Below are positions 1 through 7,525 of a stretch of DNA of 23,351 nucleotides, one piece after another. The first letter of the stretch is position 1. The number at the start of each line of letters is the position of its first letter. The DNA lies in the NCBI GenBank assembly GCA_031267475.1, contig JAIRZA010000036.1, forward strand, positions 1 through 23,351, in the 5' to 3' direction. The DNA is from Spirochaetaceae bacterium (GTDB lineage Bacteria > Spirochaetota > Spirochaetia > Treponematales > Breznakiellaceae). The position numbers and the translations under genes were made by a program. Below the pieces are notes generated by a model, which was given only the letters and a program-made list of their open reading frames with translations, had not been told where the DNA came from and did not search any database.

Positions 1-9
1 TTCTACCCT

Positions 10-42
10 TTGTATATAAAAAAAGCCGCCCACAGGCGGCTT
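10..42 (-). terminator. Intrinsic terminator after the small lipoprotein gene
   Basis: An 8-bp perfect GC-rich stem (AAGCCGCC at 23-30, GGCGGCTT at 35-42) has a 4-base loop. On the minus strand it is followed by a run of T residues (positions 22 down to about 16). It lies 27 bp past the stop codon of the lipoprotein gene at 70-453 and fits a Rho-independent terminator for that transcript. Confidence 0.85.
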
Positions 43-69
43 GGTTAGATCAAATTATGGTATGAATAA

Positions 70-453
70 CTATTGCAGTGATCGTATTCCTTCATATCTT
101 GTTAATTTATTATCTGCAAAATAAAACTTTTCATGTATAACATAGTTTAGTGTATAAATATATGTATTACCATACGTAAACTCGTAAATGACTTCATCTT
201 GGCTTTCGCCTATTTTTTTTGCTTCAGGCCAGACTTGCTTGAATTCCTCAAAATCCATACCGATTTTAGTTTTTTCAAATCTGTCAGGATACGCATCTTC
301 TATGGTTGCGGCTTTCCCGCTTCCAGATAACCCATATTCTTTCTCTACTACTGGGGATCTCCCGCTCCCGGATGTCGTTGCGCATCCCGTTACAAAAGCA
401 ATCGCAATAATCATAGCCGCCGCAAAACCGGCGTACTTTAATTTTTTCACCAT
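70..453 (-). CDS. Small lipoprotein, BamE/SmpA-like layout, paralogue of the one at 2868-3251
   Basis: This encodes a 127-residue predicted lipoprotein. A hydrophobic signal segment (residues 8-22) ends in a VTGC lipobox with Cys24 as the lipidation site. The mature part carries a motif around residues 58-75 (DRFEKTKIGMDFEEF followed by KQVWPEAK). The same motif occurs in the lipoprotein at 2868-3251, so the two are paralogues. A 'GM..eEF..vWP' turn followed by alternating beta-strand-like sequence recalls the small BamE/SmpA fold, but that is an inference from pattern only. A GGAGG ribosome site lies 8 bases before the ATG. The gene follows the phospholipase-D-like gene by about 60 bp and ends at a clear terminator. 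Function is unknown; the product is probably anchored in a periplasm-facing membrane. Confidence 0.85.
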   Translation of the reverse strand: MVKKLKYAGFAAAMIIAIAFVTGCATTSGSGRSPVVEKEYGLSGSGKAATIEDAYPDRFEKTKIGMDFEEFKQVWPEAKKIGESQDEVIYEFTYGNTYIYTLNYVIHEKFYFADNKLTRYEGIRSLQ

Positions 454-485
454 AAAAAATTTCCTCCAAAATAATTTATTTATCT

Positions 486-506
486 AAACGCGGTCATCCG
501 CGGTTT
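486..506 (-). terminator. Possible weak terminator/hairpin after the PLD-like gene
   Basis: On the minus strand CGCGG-ATGA-CCGCG is flanked by AAA(C) and TTT, giving an 8-bp stem with one bulged base. It is followed by an AT-rich stretch without a clean U-run. It lies just after the stop codon at 516, so it may be an inefficient terminator between this gene and the downstream lipoprotein gene. Confidence 0.4.
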
Positions 507-515
507 GATACCGGT

Positions 516-1319
516 TCACAGCTCGCCGTATATCTGCCTGCCATAATAACTTATATCGCGTGTTTCAATATATTTGTCATTATATTTGCTGTCAAAAAAC
601 TTCGACAGCTTAAGTACCGAATTTTTATCGGTTATTTCCAAACACGTTTCAACATTTGAGTTAAAACCATAATACGTAAAATTCAAAGAGCCGACATAAG
701 CTGTTTCATCATCTATAATGTATAATTTTGAATGAAAATATACATTATAATCTGGATTTTTATTTTTATCGTTAACATAGTTTACAAATTTTATTGGGAT
801 AGTGGTATTATATGAATACTCCCTCCCTCTTGCGTATTTGCTTTTATATTTGCGCGTCAAACATAAAATAATAATTATGTTGCTTATAACCGCATAGACT
901 AGTACATCTTTATTTATAACATTTAACACGGCTATATCGAGTTTCAAAACATAAAGCAGCGCAAAATACGCCGCCGCGCAGACGAACAGTCTTAATATAA
1001 GTTCTTTAATAAGACTCCGGCTTTTATCTTTATCTGCTATGTAGGAGATTTCTTGTTTAATAAGCTCCTTTAACACCACCGAATCTTTCGGTTTATAAAA
1101 AATATTTTTATCGTTTGATATAACCTTTACATCAATGCCGCTGTTATGTTTTTCTATCAGCCAGTTTATCGGGACGGGACCAAGAAACGGGGATATTATC
1201 TTTATAGATTTTTTCGCCCCTTTTATTTTATCTTCTATTCGGTCGCCCGATTTTTTGCCCAAAAACAATTCTACGTTAGGTATTTTTTGCCAGCCATATT
1301 CCGGCTTTTTATCCGCCAT
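516..1319 (-). CDS. Phospholipase D-like protein with an inserted membrane hairpin
   Basis: This is a 267-residue protein with one clear HKD catalytic motif, H196-S-K198-x4-D203, followed by GSLNF at 210-214, as in PLD-superfamily nucleases and phosphodiesterases. The N-terminal part (about 12-70) looks like the first beta-alpha-beta of a PLD domain (KKSIKIISPFLGP, then DVKVIS). Between the two parts lie two predicted membrane segments (about 106-126 and 137-155). The halves of the PLD fold would therefore flank a membrane hairpin. With one HKD motif, such proteins usually act as dimers. The substrate (phospholipid or nucleic acid) cannot be told from the sequence. The start is supported by a GGGGGG ribosome site and an ATGGCGGAT start. 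The gene follows a duplicated spacer downstream of a toxin-antitoxin-like pair. Confidence 0.85.
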   Translation of the reverse strand: MADKKPEYGWQKIPNVELFLGKKSGDRIEDKIKGAKKSIKIISPFLGPVPINWLIEKHNSGIDVKVISNDKNIFYKPKDSVVLKELIKQEISYIADKDKSRSLIKELILRLFVCAAAYFALLYVLKLDIAVLNVINKDVLVYAVISNIIIILCLTRKYKSKYARGREYSYNTTIPIKFVNYVNDKNKNPDYNVYFHSKLYIIDDETAYVGSLNFTYYGFNSNVETCLEITDKNSVLKLSKFFDSKYNDKYIETRDISYYGRQIYGEL

Positions 1320-1445
1320 ATACCCCCCTTTTCAGGTTCGTTAATACATCAATGGGGTATATTTTATCTCATTCACGCCTCATTCGTCAACAAATTCATG
1401 AAGCTCCGGCGGGTTCTAATCTTCTTTAACCCGCAAAAAGTCTCC
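1311..1445 (-). repeat. Diverged direct repeat, copy 1 (LRR gene 3' remnant + spacer + start of next gene)
   Basis: This segment matches 1911-2051 at both ends. One end shares ATCCGCCATA, then CCCC and TTTTCAGGT. The other shares TAATCTTCTTTAA and AAAAGTC. Read on the minus strand, the far end codes GDFLRVKED followed by TAG (1416-1418). This mirrors the GDFWWIKED C-terminus of the complete LRR gene that ends at 2021. It is best explained as the leftover 3' end of a second LRR gene with its spacer and the ATGGCGGAT start of the following gene. Confidence 0.6.
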
Positions 1446-1453
1446 CAATTCTC

Positions 1454-1648
1454 TTATATTTTTGTTGAGGGGGATAATTCTTTATCATTTTTTACAATTA
1501 ACTGTAATTCGTGGACAATACCGCTCAACGCCGCAAGCCGGACAGCCATGGATTCCTTTTTACCGGCAGGACGCAGGGCTCCTTGTTCCGCCGCGGCCGC
1601 CACTGCGTTCACCTCGTCTTCAACCCGTATATCATTATAGTTCACCAT
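1454..1648 (-). CDS. Putative antitoxin-like small protein, possibly C-terminally truncated
   Basis: This is a 64-residue protein with a GGAAGGAG ribosome site and a 14-bp overlap with the upstream toxin-like gene. The N-terminus (NYNDIRVEDEVNAVAAAAEQGAL) resembles small antitoxins that pair with this kind of toxin. The later part (SMAVRL, then VHELQLIVKND, then ELSPSTKI) looks like the strand and first helix of a ribbon-helix-helix unit that stops early. One extra A in the A5 run near 1459 would extend the frame into the duplicated segment, so a frameshifted end is possible. Its role as antitoxin is inferred from size, overlap and partner. The order (toxin first) is the reverse of the commonest arrangement. 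Confidence 0.55.
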   Translation of the reverse strand: MVNYNDIRVEDEVNAVAAAAEQGALRPAGKKESMAVRLAALSGIVHELQLIVKNDKELSPSTKI

Positions 1649-1898
1649 TTTCTCCTTCCAATAAATAATAAAATTGCTTCCTTAATTTCATTGCATGAAT
1701 AACCGCTAAACAATCACGCTCTATATCCTCAATGGCGATAATTTCCAGCGCGTTTCCTAAATGATCGAAACCAGCGAACAGGCGCTTAGGCTGAGGGGCG
1801 TCAAGCACCATGTCACTCCTGAAATTGAATAAGCAGGAATAGATACACTCTTTTGATATTCCATGTTTATAAGCGCTGTCTAAGATAATAATCTCCAT
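1635..1898 (-). CDS. Putative toxin of a small toxin-antitoxin pair (BrnT-like pattern)
   Basis: This is an 87-residue basic-to-neutral protein. Its pattern is an N-terminal strand, then HGIS (13-16), a helix, RLFAGFDHLGNALEI (around 39-53), and a terminal VIHAMKLRKQFYYLL helix. This layout is shared with short BrnT/RelE-size proteins that I recall from spirochaetes and deltaproteobacteria, where they pair with RHH antitoxins. The gene overlaps the 64-residue partner by 14 bp, which supports co-translation. AGGTGA, 3 bases or so before the ATG, serves as the ribosome site and is itself the end of a 7-codon open frame (1902-1925, MAMADVR). Ribonuclease activity is not shown by any residue I can name. 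Confidence 0.6.
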   Translation of the reverse strand: MEIIILDSAYKHGISKECIYSCLFNFRSDMVLDAPQPKRLFAGFDHLGNALEIIAIEDIERDCLAVIHAMKLRKQFYYLLEGENGEL

Positions 1899-1910
1899 AC
1901 ATCACCTAAC

Positions 1911-2051
1911 ATCCGCCATAGCCATCCCCTTTTCAGGTGTCAATGCGTCAATTTTTTGTAGTTTATACGTTTTTTGCGTCTTTTGTCAAATATTTTTCGG
2001 CGGCATGGCGGAAAACGCCGTTAATCTTCTTTAATCCACCAAAAGTCGCCG
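1911..2051 (-). repeat. Diverged direct repeat, copy 2 (LRR gene 3' end + spacer + ATGGCGGAT remnant)
   Basis: This is the partner of 1311-1445, exactly 600 bp away at one end. It contains the 3' end of the LRR gene (GDFWWIKED, stop at 2021), a spacer of similar length with the CCCCTTTTCAGGT box, and a vestigial ATGGCGGAT start. In this copy the start opens only the 7-codon frame MAMADVR. The toxin-antitoxin-like pair lies between the copies. Confidence 0.6.
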
Positions 2052-2866
2052 GATTGCTTGTAGTAAATTCCCGCCGCGCCGCCCATGCTTTTGTAAGCGT
2101 TCTGGAAACCCAGCCCCATCTCGCGCGGGGAATCAAACACCACGTTGGCGGCGATGCCTATAACTTTCAGCTTGGCGTCCGCGAAAGCGCCTTTGCCGGC
2201 GTGTTCGCCTCCCCAAAACGACAGCGCCTCTATCGGATTTCCGGCGAAGGCTTTCGCGCCTATCAGCCTTACCGCGTCCGGGAGGCGCAGTATCTCAATG
2301 TTGTTGCGCTCGAACATCCCCGCCGGAATTACATCGATGTTTTCAGAAAACTCAACTGATTTCACGCGGTTGTCCGCAAAGCAGTAATCGCCCGCGGTTT
2401 TTAACGACGACGGCAGCGCAAGCTCCGCGACGCGGTTTTTTTCAAAAGCGCGGAATCCTATTTCCGCCACCCCTTCAGGCAGATTTATGGTTTCGATACG
2501 GTTTTTTTTGAACGCCTCGTCTCCTATGAATTTCAATCCGGCGGGCAGTTTTATACTTTTTAATTTGTTATTCATAAAAGCGCGGTCTTCTATCCTGATT
2601 ATAGTTTCAGGCAGTTCCGCGCCTGTAATTCCTTTTCCCGCGAAAGCGCCGCGTCCTATGACGTTGACATCCATATTGTTTATGGTCGTCGGGATAACGA
2701 TGTTTTTCTTGGAGCCGCGATATTCAACTATGGTAAGGCCGCCGTATTGATTTAACGAATAGAAAGAATCGCCGCCGGAGAGCGCCGCGGCGGGCGCTCC
2801 CGCGCAGCTTATGAAGTATGACGCGCATAGCGCCGCTGTCAGACCCGCCGCTCTTGTTCTTGTCAT
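2021..2866 (-). CDS. BspA-type (LRR_5) leucine-rich-repeat lipoprotein
   Basis: This is a 281-residue protein. A short signal segment ends at FIS-Cys21, a relaxed spirochaetal lipobox. About six tandem repeats of 22 residues follow, with the pattern LxxIxLPxxLxxIgdxAFxxNr (about residues 75-225). This is the BspA/Tp-LRR type, often surface-exposed and involved in host or matrix adhesion in related bacteria. The C-terminus (FQNAYKSMGGAAGIYY, then SGDFWWIKED) is the usual capping region of this type. The start chosen is the ATG at 2866. A longer open frame would run into the upstream gene, whereas this ATG has a GAGGAG ribosome site inside the last codons of the upstream lipoprotein gene. The two genes are separated by one base and are probably translationally coupled. 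Confidence 0.88.
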   Translation of the reverse strand: MTRTRAAGLTAALCASYFISCAGAPAAALSGGDSFYSLNQYGGLTIVEYRGSKKNIVIPTTINNMDVNVIGRGAFAGKGITGAELPETIIRIEDRAFMNNKLKSIKLPAGLKFIGDEAFKKNRIETINLPEGVAEIGFRAFEKNRVAELALPSSLKTAGDYCFADNRVKSVEFSENIDVIPAGMFERNNIEILRLPDAVRLIGAKAFAGNPIEALSFWGGEHAGKGAFADAKLKVIGIAANVVFDSPREMGLGFQNAYKSMGGAAGIYYKQSGDFWWIKED

Positions 2867-2867
2867 T

Positions 2868-3251
2868 TTAACGCTCCTCGTCTGTTTTTTCCATCGAATT
2901 GCGGATGAACAACTGCATATCGTAGTCTTTTCTTTGTTTAACCGGTGTTGTTGTATACAAAAACAGACCTGAACGGATGAATTGATTGCTTTCGAATAAA
3001 AAATAATCAAAACCAAGCGACGGCGGCTCCACAAAAGGGGATATATTCATATATATCGTCTTTCCGTCCAGCGTCTCGCCCGCCCATTTTATCCGCGGCC
3101 ACACTTCTTTGAATTCTTCAAGGCTCATGCCGCTCCGCGTTTTTTCCCAGCGCTCGGAGTATTCCAGATCCGCCGGCGCTTGTACGGTCTCGCAGCCGGC
3201 GAGAATCAGGCATAGAGCGGCGGCGGCAAAAATTAGTTTTTTAGTTTTCAT
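2868..3251 (-). CDS. Small lipoprotein, paralogue of the one at 70-453
   Basis: This is a 127-residue predicted lipoprotein with an LAGC lipobox (Cys20). Residues 32-52 carry the motif ERWEKTRSGMSLEEF followed by KEVWPRIK, which nearly repeats the motif of the 70-453 lipoprotein. The remainder is unlike it. An AGAGGAA ribosome site precedes the ATG. It begins 41 bp downstream of the virB4 stop and is followed after one base by the LRR lipoprotein, so the three could share a transcript. Function is unknown. The conserved 'GM..eEFk.vWP' block suggests a BamE-like small fold, stated here as inference. Confidence 0.85.
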   Translation of the reverse strand: MKTKKLIFAAAALCLILAGCETVQAPADLEYSERWEKTRSGMSLEEFKEVWPRIKWAGETLDGKTIYMNISPFVEPPSLGFDYFLFESNQFIRSGLFLYTTTPVKQRKDYDMQLFIRNSMEKTDEER

Positions 3252-3291
3252 GATTTATTCCTCTTTTTATTAGCGAAGTTTCCGGGCGGTG

Positions 3292-5724
3292 TTATTTTTT
3301 ATAATCCGCCGGAAGCAGATGTTTGTAAGGCGTTTCCTTGTAATTAAGGATTTCCTCCGCGTATTCATAACCGCGCGGTTTTTTCCATTCGACTAGTTTA
3401 TCGAGCCGCGTCTGATCCGCGCCGGCGATAAGCGCGAGCGTTACCGGCCCCAGTCCAAGTTGAAACAGCCGTGCGCCGAGAGGGCTGGTGTAATAGTAAT
3501 CCTTTTTCATTTCGGCGCTTGCTATCCTGTGTATTTCCGTGTCGTCAAGCCCGAACTTGCTGTACGCTTCGTACATACTGGCGTCCGCGGCCTGCGGGTC
3601 GGCCAAATATATTTTTGTCAGGCATTGCTGCGCTATCGTGCTGAACAGCGGCGACTTGACGGCGTCCATCACGTCTTGTGTGGCGAAGACGACGAATACG
3701 TTTTTCTTTCTCAGGGTTTTAAGCCATTCGTTTATTTTTTTTTGAAAGAGCGGATTTTGCAAGAAAAGCCACGCCTCGTCCAGCACAAGCATTGTAAGAC
3801 TGCCGTCAAATTTTTTTTCAATAAAATAAAACAAATATACAAGAGCCGGCGCGGTCGCGCTCTCGCCCAGATTCATCAAATATTCCATTTCTATCACAAG
3901 ATAGCTGGTGTCGTCGCTTAATTCCGAGGCGTCGTTGTCAAATATTTTCCCATACTGCCCCGTAAGCAAATACGGTTGTAAATGTTCGTAAATCGTATTC
4001 TTGCCTGAACTTTCATCAATATAGTTGCAATTTTGTACAAAAGTTGTAAGCGTGCGGCTTTTTTTGGGTATGTCCTCCATCAACAATACCGCGTCCATTA
4101 CGGCTTTGCCCATCGCGGGTGTCGGCGTAAGTTTTTGCATGGCGAGAAGTGTTTGTATAAATTCAACGGCGAATGTTTTATCCTGTTGTGTCTCTAAATC
4201 GCGGAGCGGCTGAAACACAACCCCGTTTTCTGAATCGCTCGCCGGCTCGTAGTACAAACCGCCGCAGGCCGCGCAGGGCTGGCGGGCGCTCTTGCCTTTG
4301 TCAAACACGATTACGCGGGCGCCGGGGTATTTGAAAAATTGTGTTTCCAGTAAATTAAGCAGCGTTGATTTTCCCGCTCCGGTAGGCCCCCATATCGCCG
4401 CGTGGCCGACGTCGGACGGATTCAGATTTAGGTAAAACGGCGTTCCGTCGCGTGTTTCGCAGATGATGTGCGGCGAGCCTACTCCGGTAACGGCTTTCGC
4501 GTGATTGTTTTCCTGCATACCTTCCCAAATGGAGGTCAGCGGCACTATGTGGGATAATGTAGAGGAAACCACCGGCAGCTCCCTTATGTTGGACTGCATT
4601 TGACCGGGCATCATTCCTTTCCACGCCGCAAAAGCGTTATGCGTCTCCTCGCGGCAGATGAAGCCTTCTTTTTGTATTTTATCTTTTATTAGTTTTAATT
4701 TTTCATGCGCCTTGTCATAGTCTTTGTCCCATACCATAACGTTTGCGGAATAAAGTCCGAGCGACACCAAATCTGTTTCTATGTCGCCGCCCACCTGCGC
4801 CGCGTCTTCTTCTTTGACTAAAGCGCCCCTGTTTATTTGTTTGGATTGCTGGCCGGATATGTTTGTGAACAGCGCCTGTAAAATTGTCTGCTGGTTTCCC
4901 CTGTGCGCTTTTTCGATCTTGCCGGCTTTCTTTTTTCCGTCCTCTTTATCAAGGCAGATATAGCGCGTTACCCAGCGGTACTCGACGAGCGCGGCGTTTA
5001 GGTCTGACAAAATTGTTGGATACGTCGTCTCCGGAAAATCATTTATCGTTAATACAGGAATGAAATAATCTCCAAGTTTCAATGTCTGGGTATTCTCCAG
5101 CGCCTGATCCGGCAGAAGCCGGTTTAACAGTACGGCGGTTGTGGGAAAGCGCACTGGATGCCGGTTCATCGAAACGCTGTTATGCAGATACGCCGCCGTC
5201 TGCTGGTTTGTGAGCGGCGTCATATATAAATAGTTTTGTAATATACCGGTTATTTCGCCGCTCTCGTGGACAAACTTTTCTATATCTTCTTTATCGCTGT
5301 TCTCCAGTCTTTCCGCGGATTTAATAAATATATTTTTCATTTTTTGTATATTCACGTCGGGGGCTTTGTACACGAATGTAATGAAAAAATCCGTTATAAA
5401 ATGCTTGTTTGGTTTGAGGAACGCGGCCTCGCGCTCCGCGTCTATCAGGTAGGGCGCGAGGCGCGTAAAGGCGCCGCCCTTGTAATCGCGCGCCTCAAAC
5501 CTCGTCGCCTCGTACTGTACGCCCCATCCGCCGCCAAGCCGTTTTATCGCGTCGTTGAATTTATCGCCGAGCTGCTCGATGAATACCGGAGAGGTGGATT
5601 CTATATCGGGCGGCGAAAAGGCGAATGTACGCTGATATGTTCCGTCATGGTGAACCACGACGCCTTCATGGTAATGCGTTATGTACGCCCACGGAATATG
5701 CTCGTATAAATAACCTTCGCTCAT
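3292..5724 (-). CDS. virB4: VirB4/TrbE-family conjugation ATPase
   Basis: This is an 810-residue cytoplasmic ATPase of a type IV secretion/conjugation system, the size expected for full-length VirB4. The N-terminal CagE/TrbE/VirB domain spans about 1-400. The C-terminal RecA-like domain has Walker A GPTGAGKST (446-454), Walker B MLVLDE (645-650) and the downstream FATQ motif (680-683). It powers pilus assembly and substrate transfer together with VirB11 and VirD4, both encoded upstream in the same run. The ATG overlaps the stop of the VirB3-like gene in an ATGA, so translation is coupled. No frameshift or missing key residue is seen. Downstream, where further T4SS genes would be expected, the sequence switches to lipoproteins. 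Confidence 0.96.
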   Translation of the reverse strand: MSEGYLYEHIPWAYITHYHEGVVVHHDGTYQRTFAFSPPDIESTSPVFIEQLGDKFNDAIKRLGGGWGVQYEATRFEARDYKGGAFTRLAPYLIDAEREAAFLKPNKHFITDFFITFVYKAPDVNIQKMKNIFIKSAERLENSDKEDIEKFVHESGEITGILQNYLYMTPLTNQQTAAYLHNSVSMNRHPVRFPTTAVLLNRLLPDQALENTQTLKLGDYFIPVLTINDFPETTYPTILSDLNAALVEYRWVTRYICLDKEDGKKKAGKIEKAHRGNQQTILQALFTNISGQQSKQINRGALVKEEDAAQVGGDIETDLVSLGLYSANVMVWDKDYDKAHEKLKLIKDKIQKEGFICREETHNAFAAWKGMMPGQMQSNIRELPVVSSTLSHIVPLTSIWEGMQENNHAKAVTGVGSPHIICETRDGTPFYLNLNPSDVGHAAIWGPTGAGKSTLLNLLETQFFKYPGARVIVFDKGKSARQPCAACGGLYYEPASDSENGVVFQPLRDLETQQDKTFAVEFIQTLLAMQKLTPTPAMGKAVMDAVLLMEDIPKKSRTLTTFVQNCNYIDESSGKNTIYEHLQPYLLTGQYGKIFDNDASELSDDTSYLVIEMEYLMNLGESATAPALVYLFYFIEKKFDGSLTMLVLDEAWLFLQNPLFQKKINEWLKTLRKKNVFVVFATQDVMDAVKSPLFSTIAQQCLTKIYLADPQAADASMYEAYSKFGLDDTEIHRIASAEMKKDYYYTSPLGARLFQLGLGPVTLALIAGADQTRLDKLVEWKKPRGYEYAEEILNYKETPYKHLLPADYKK

Positions 5725-5972
5725 GGCAGGTATACGTCTTTCCTCATCAAATCCTCCAAGACTATGTCAACAAGAAAAGGGTCTCGTTTTGACAGAATCC
5801 GCATCACTATATAAAGCGCGGCTATCGGTATCAGCATTAAATAAAATTCCAAATTGTATACAAAGACAACCGCCAGCATAATTATCGCAAGCAGACCCAA
5901 CGGCGGTATGCCGGCGATAAGCTCTCTTTGCATCAGCGCTTTATGGGAGTTGTACTCCCCGCGTTCTTTCAT
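5721..5972 (-). CDS. virB3: VirB3/TrbD-like inner-membrane protein
   Basis: This is a short protein (83 residues from the ATG at 5972) with two adjacent hydrophobic segments (IPPLGLLAIIMLAVVFVYN, then FYLMLIPIAALYIVM) followed by a DPFLVDIVLEDL tail. It is placed directly before virB4 with an ATGA overlap, the classic position of virB3/trbD. Three starts are possible. The far upstream one (6017) overlaps the pilin gene by 40 bp. The ATG at 5981 forms an ATGA with the pilin stop but has no spacing to AAAGG. The ATG at 5972 has AAAGGA at good distance and is preferred. The product assists assembly of the T4SS inner-membrane complex with VirB4. Confidence 0.8.
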   Translation of the reverse strand: MKERGEYNSHKALMQRELIAGIPPLGLLAIIMLAVVFVYNLEFYLMLIPIAALYIVMRILSKRDPFLVDIVLEDLMRKDVYLP

Positions 5973-5977
5973 TATTG

Positions 5978-6295
5978 TCATCCTTTCGCCGCCCCCAGAA
6001 TCCAATCGACTATCCATTGCGCCAAGCCTAAAAGCGCGGTGGCTATCACCACCGCGAGTATTTTCTGTTTCGCCTGCTCGTTGTCTTTGTTGACGGCGTA
6101 CGCTATGCAGCTGCCCGCAAACGCGCAGGATATTATCACTTTGGCTATGTCCCCGGTCAACATTTCAAGAATCTGATCCCCCAGACTCGACAGCCTGCCC
6201 TGCACATCGTTTGCCTGTCCAAACGCGGGACCCGCCAACGCCAATAAATAGAACGTCGTTATTCTATTTTTCACGCTTCTTAATAATTTCTTCAT
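5978..6295 (-). CDS. virB2: VirB2/TrbC-like pilin subunit
   Basis: This is a 105-residue protein with a basic N-terminus, a signal-like hydrophobic segment ending AGPAFG-QAN, and two further membrane segments (AKVIISCAFAGSCIAYAV and ILAVVIATALLGLAQWIV) joined by a short KDNEQAKQK loop. This is the layout of VirB2/TrbC pilins. It precedes VirB3 and VirB4 genes in the usual order. The ATG at 6295 was chosen because it gives the signal peptide directly and has AGGCGG before it; a longer frame upstream lacks a signal at its start. Its stop overlaps an ATG of the next gene. Confidence 0.82.
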   Translation of the reverse strand: MKKLLRSVKNRITTFYLLALAGPAFGQANDVQGRLSSLGDQILEMLTGDIAKVIISCAFAGSCIAYAVNKDNEQAKQKILAVVIATALLGLAQWIVDWILGAAKG

Positions 6296-6342
6296 ATTCC
6301 GCCTAATTCCTTTGCGGCGTTGCCGCCGCCTGTTTAATAGAG

Positions 6343-6370
6343 TTGTTCGACAATTGAAGTTGTCGAACAA
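6343..6370. repeat. Perfect 11-bp inverted repeat in the conjugation operon
   Basis: TTGTTCGACAA (6343-6353) and its exact reverse complement TTGTCGAACAA (6360-6370) are separated by TTGAAG. They lie in the gap between the small acidic gene and the pilin gene. The left half plus spacer recurs at 10913-10931 (TTGTTCGACAACTGAAGTT, 18 of 19 identical). It could be an operator, an RNA hairpin that tunes pilin expression, or a dispersed palindromic repeat. No T-run follows on the minus strand. Confidence 0.75.
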
Positions 6371-6401
6371 GTACAATATATTTTGCCGGTCCGCCGCCGG
6401 T

Positions 6402-6587
6402 TCAGCCTGCTTCATCGATGTTTATTTCGTCTTTTACGCTGCCGCCGTTTTCTATGACATAAAACAATCTTTCGCCGTCATTTTCATCGTCTTCCTCAAA
6501 CGCGCATCTCGGCAGTACGCAGCTTGTTTCCTCAACATACAAACACTCCCCGTTGTCGAGAACTTCTTCGTCTAAACATCTGTCCAT
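6402..6587 (-). CDS. Small acidic protein within the T4SS operon
   Basis: This is a 61-residue protein rich in Glu and Asp, with three Cys residues (4, 14, 23 or close by) and no membrane segment. The ATG at 6587 has an AAGGAG ribosome site that overlaps the stop of virB11, only 5 bases away. A longer frame in the same phase runs antiparallel through virB11 codons and is rejected. It sits between the VirB11 and pilin genes, where many conjugation clusters keep small unconserved genes. I do not recognise a family; an accessory or regulatory role is only suggested by position. Confidence 0.6.
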   Translation of the reverse strand: MDRCLDEEVLDNGECLYVEETSCVLPRCAFEEDDENDGERLFYVIENGGSVKDEINIDEAG

Positions 6588-6592
6588 ATTTA

Positions 6593-7522
6593 TTACTCCT
6601 TCCCGTTGTATTCTTTTATCTCGTCCACATAGGGGCCGAAATTCGCCTTGTATGTCAGATGAACGCATAGTTGAACAACTGTTTCTATGTCGGGCGGCCG
6701 CCCCGTGATCACCTCCCGCAATAAGCCTTTTACGCGCTCCATCGTCAACTCCGCGCTGTCGGCGTGTATTGTCGTTATGTTTCCCGGATGTCCGGTGTTC
6801 CATGCTTTTAACAGTTCGTTGGCCACTTCGCCGTGGCGCAGTTCGCCGAATATTATCCGCTTGGGACTCCATCTCATAGCCGTCTGTATCGCGGACACGG
6901 ATTGCTCCGTTCTTATATACAACTGTGTTTTGTTTTTCGCCCGGCATTGTAATTCAGGAATGTCTTCGATAATGTAAAAGCGCTCGTCAGGCGTAAATTC
7001 CCTCATCTTTTCAATACAGGCGTTTGTGAACGTCGTCTTTCCGGCGCCGGTGCCGCCGCCTACTATAATGTTGCCGCGATTTTTTATATGACCCACTATT
7101 GTTTCATATTGTTCTTCTGTTATTCGTTTTTCTTTTTTGTACTTCTCAAGCGTAAAAATCATGTCGGGCGGTTTGCGAAACGTTATTTCGGGGGACGCGA
7201 CCCAAGGCGGCACTATCGCCGTTGTTCTTATGTTGTACTGCGGTATTATGCTTTCAAGCGTCGGTCTTTTCCAATAATTTATAGGGGTCTCGGACAAACT
7301 GGCCAATGACAATATTATCCGCCGCCTTACTCCGGGCGGCAGTATTATCTTAGTGTCGTAAGCTCCTTTTTTGAAATCGTCCACCTGTACGCGGCCTTCG
7401 CCGTAAATATATACGTTTGTTACCGTCTTTGTTTCAAAAAAAGGGATCAACGGCTCCAGCTCCCTCAATAAATTTCCCAGTCGCCGGGTTTTTATCTCAA
7501 GTTCGTTTTCCTCTATTCCCAT
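6593..7522 (-). CDS. virB11: VirB11/TrbB-family traffic ATPase
   Basis: This is a 309-residue hexameric secretion ATPase. The N-terminal domain (about 1-120) is followed by Walker A GGGTGAGKTT (155-164), an Asp box around EDIPEL (186-191), Walker B region RIIFGELRHGE (222-232) and His box GHPGNITTIHAD (244-255), all in the family order. It works at the inner membrane with VirB4 and VirD4 to switch between pilus building and DNA transfer. The ATG has GGTGAG before it. The preceding RHH gene ends 3 bp upstream. Length and motifs are complete. Confidence 0.95.
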   Translation of the reverse strand: MGIEENELEIKTRRLGNLLRELEPLIPFFETKTVTNVYIYGEGRVQVDDFKKGAYDTKIILPPGVRRRIILSLASLSETPINYWKRPTLESIIPQYNIRTTAIVPPWVASPEITFRKPPDMIFTLEKYKKEKRITEEQYETIVGHIKNRGNIIVGGGTGAGKTTFTNACIEKMREFTPDERFYIIEDIPELQCRAKNKTQLYIRTEQSVSAIQTAMRWSPKRIIFGELRHGEVANELLKAWNTGHPGNITTIHADSAELTMERVKGLLREVITGRPPDIETVVQLCVHLTYKANFGPYVDEIKEYNGKE

Positions 7523-7525
7523 TTC

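Noticed and set aside
6588..6947. N-terminal extension of the small acidic protein frame into virB11
   Set aside because: It lies in another frame over conserved VirB11 codons; the good ribosome site is at the internal ATG at 6587.
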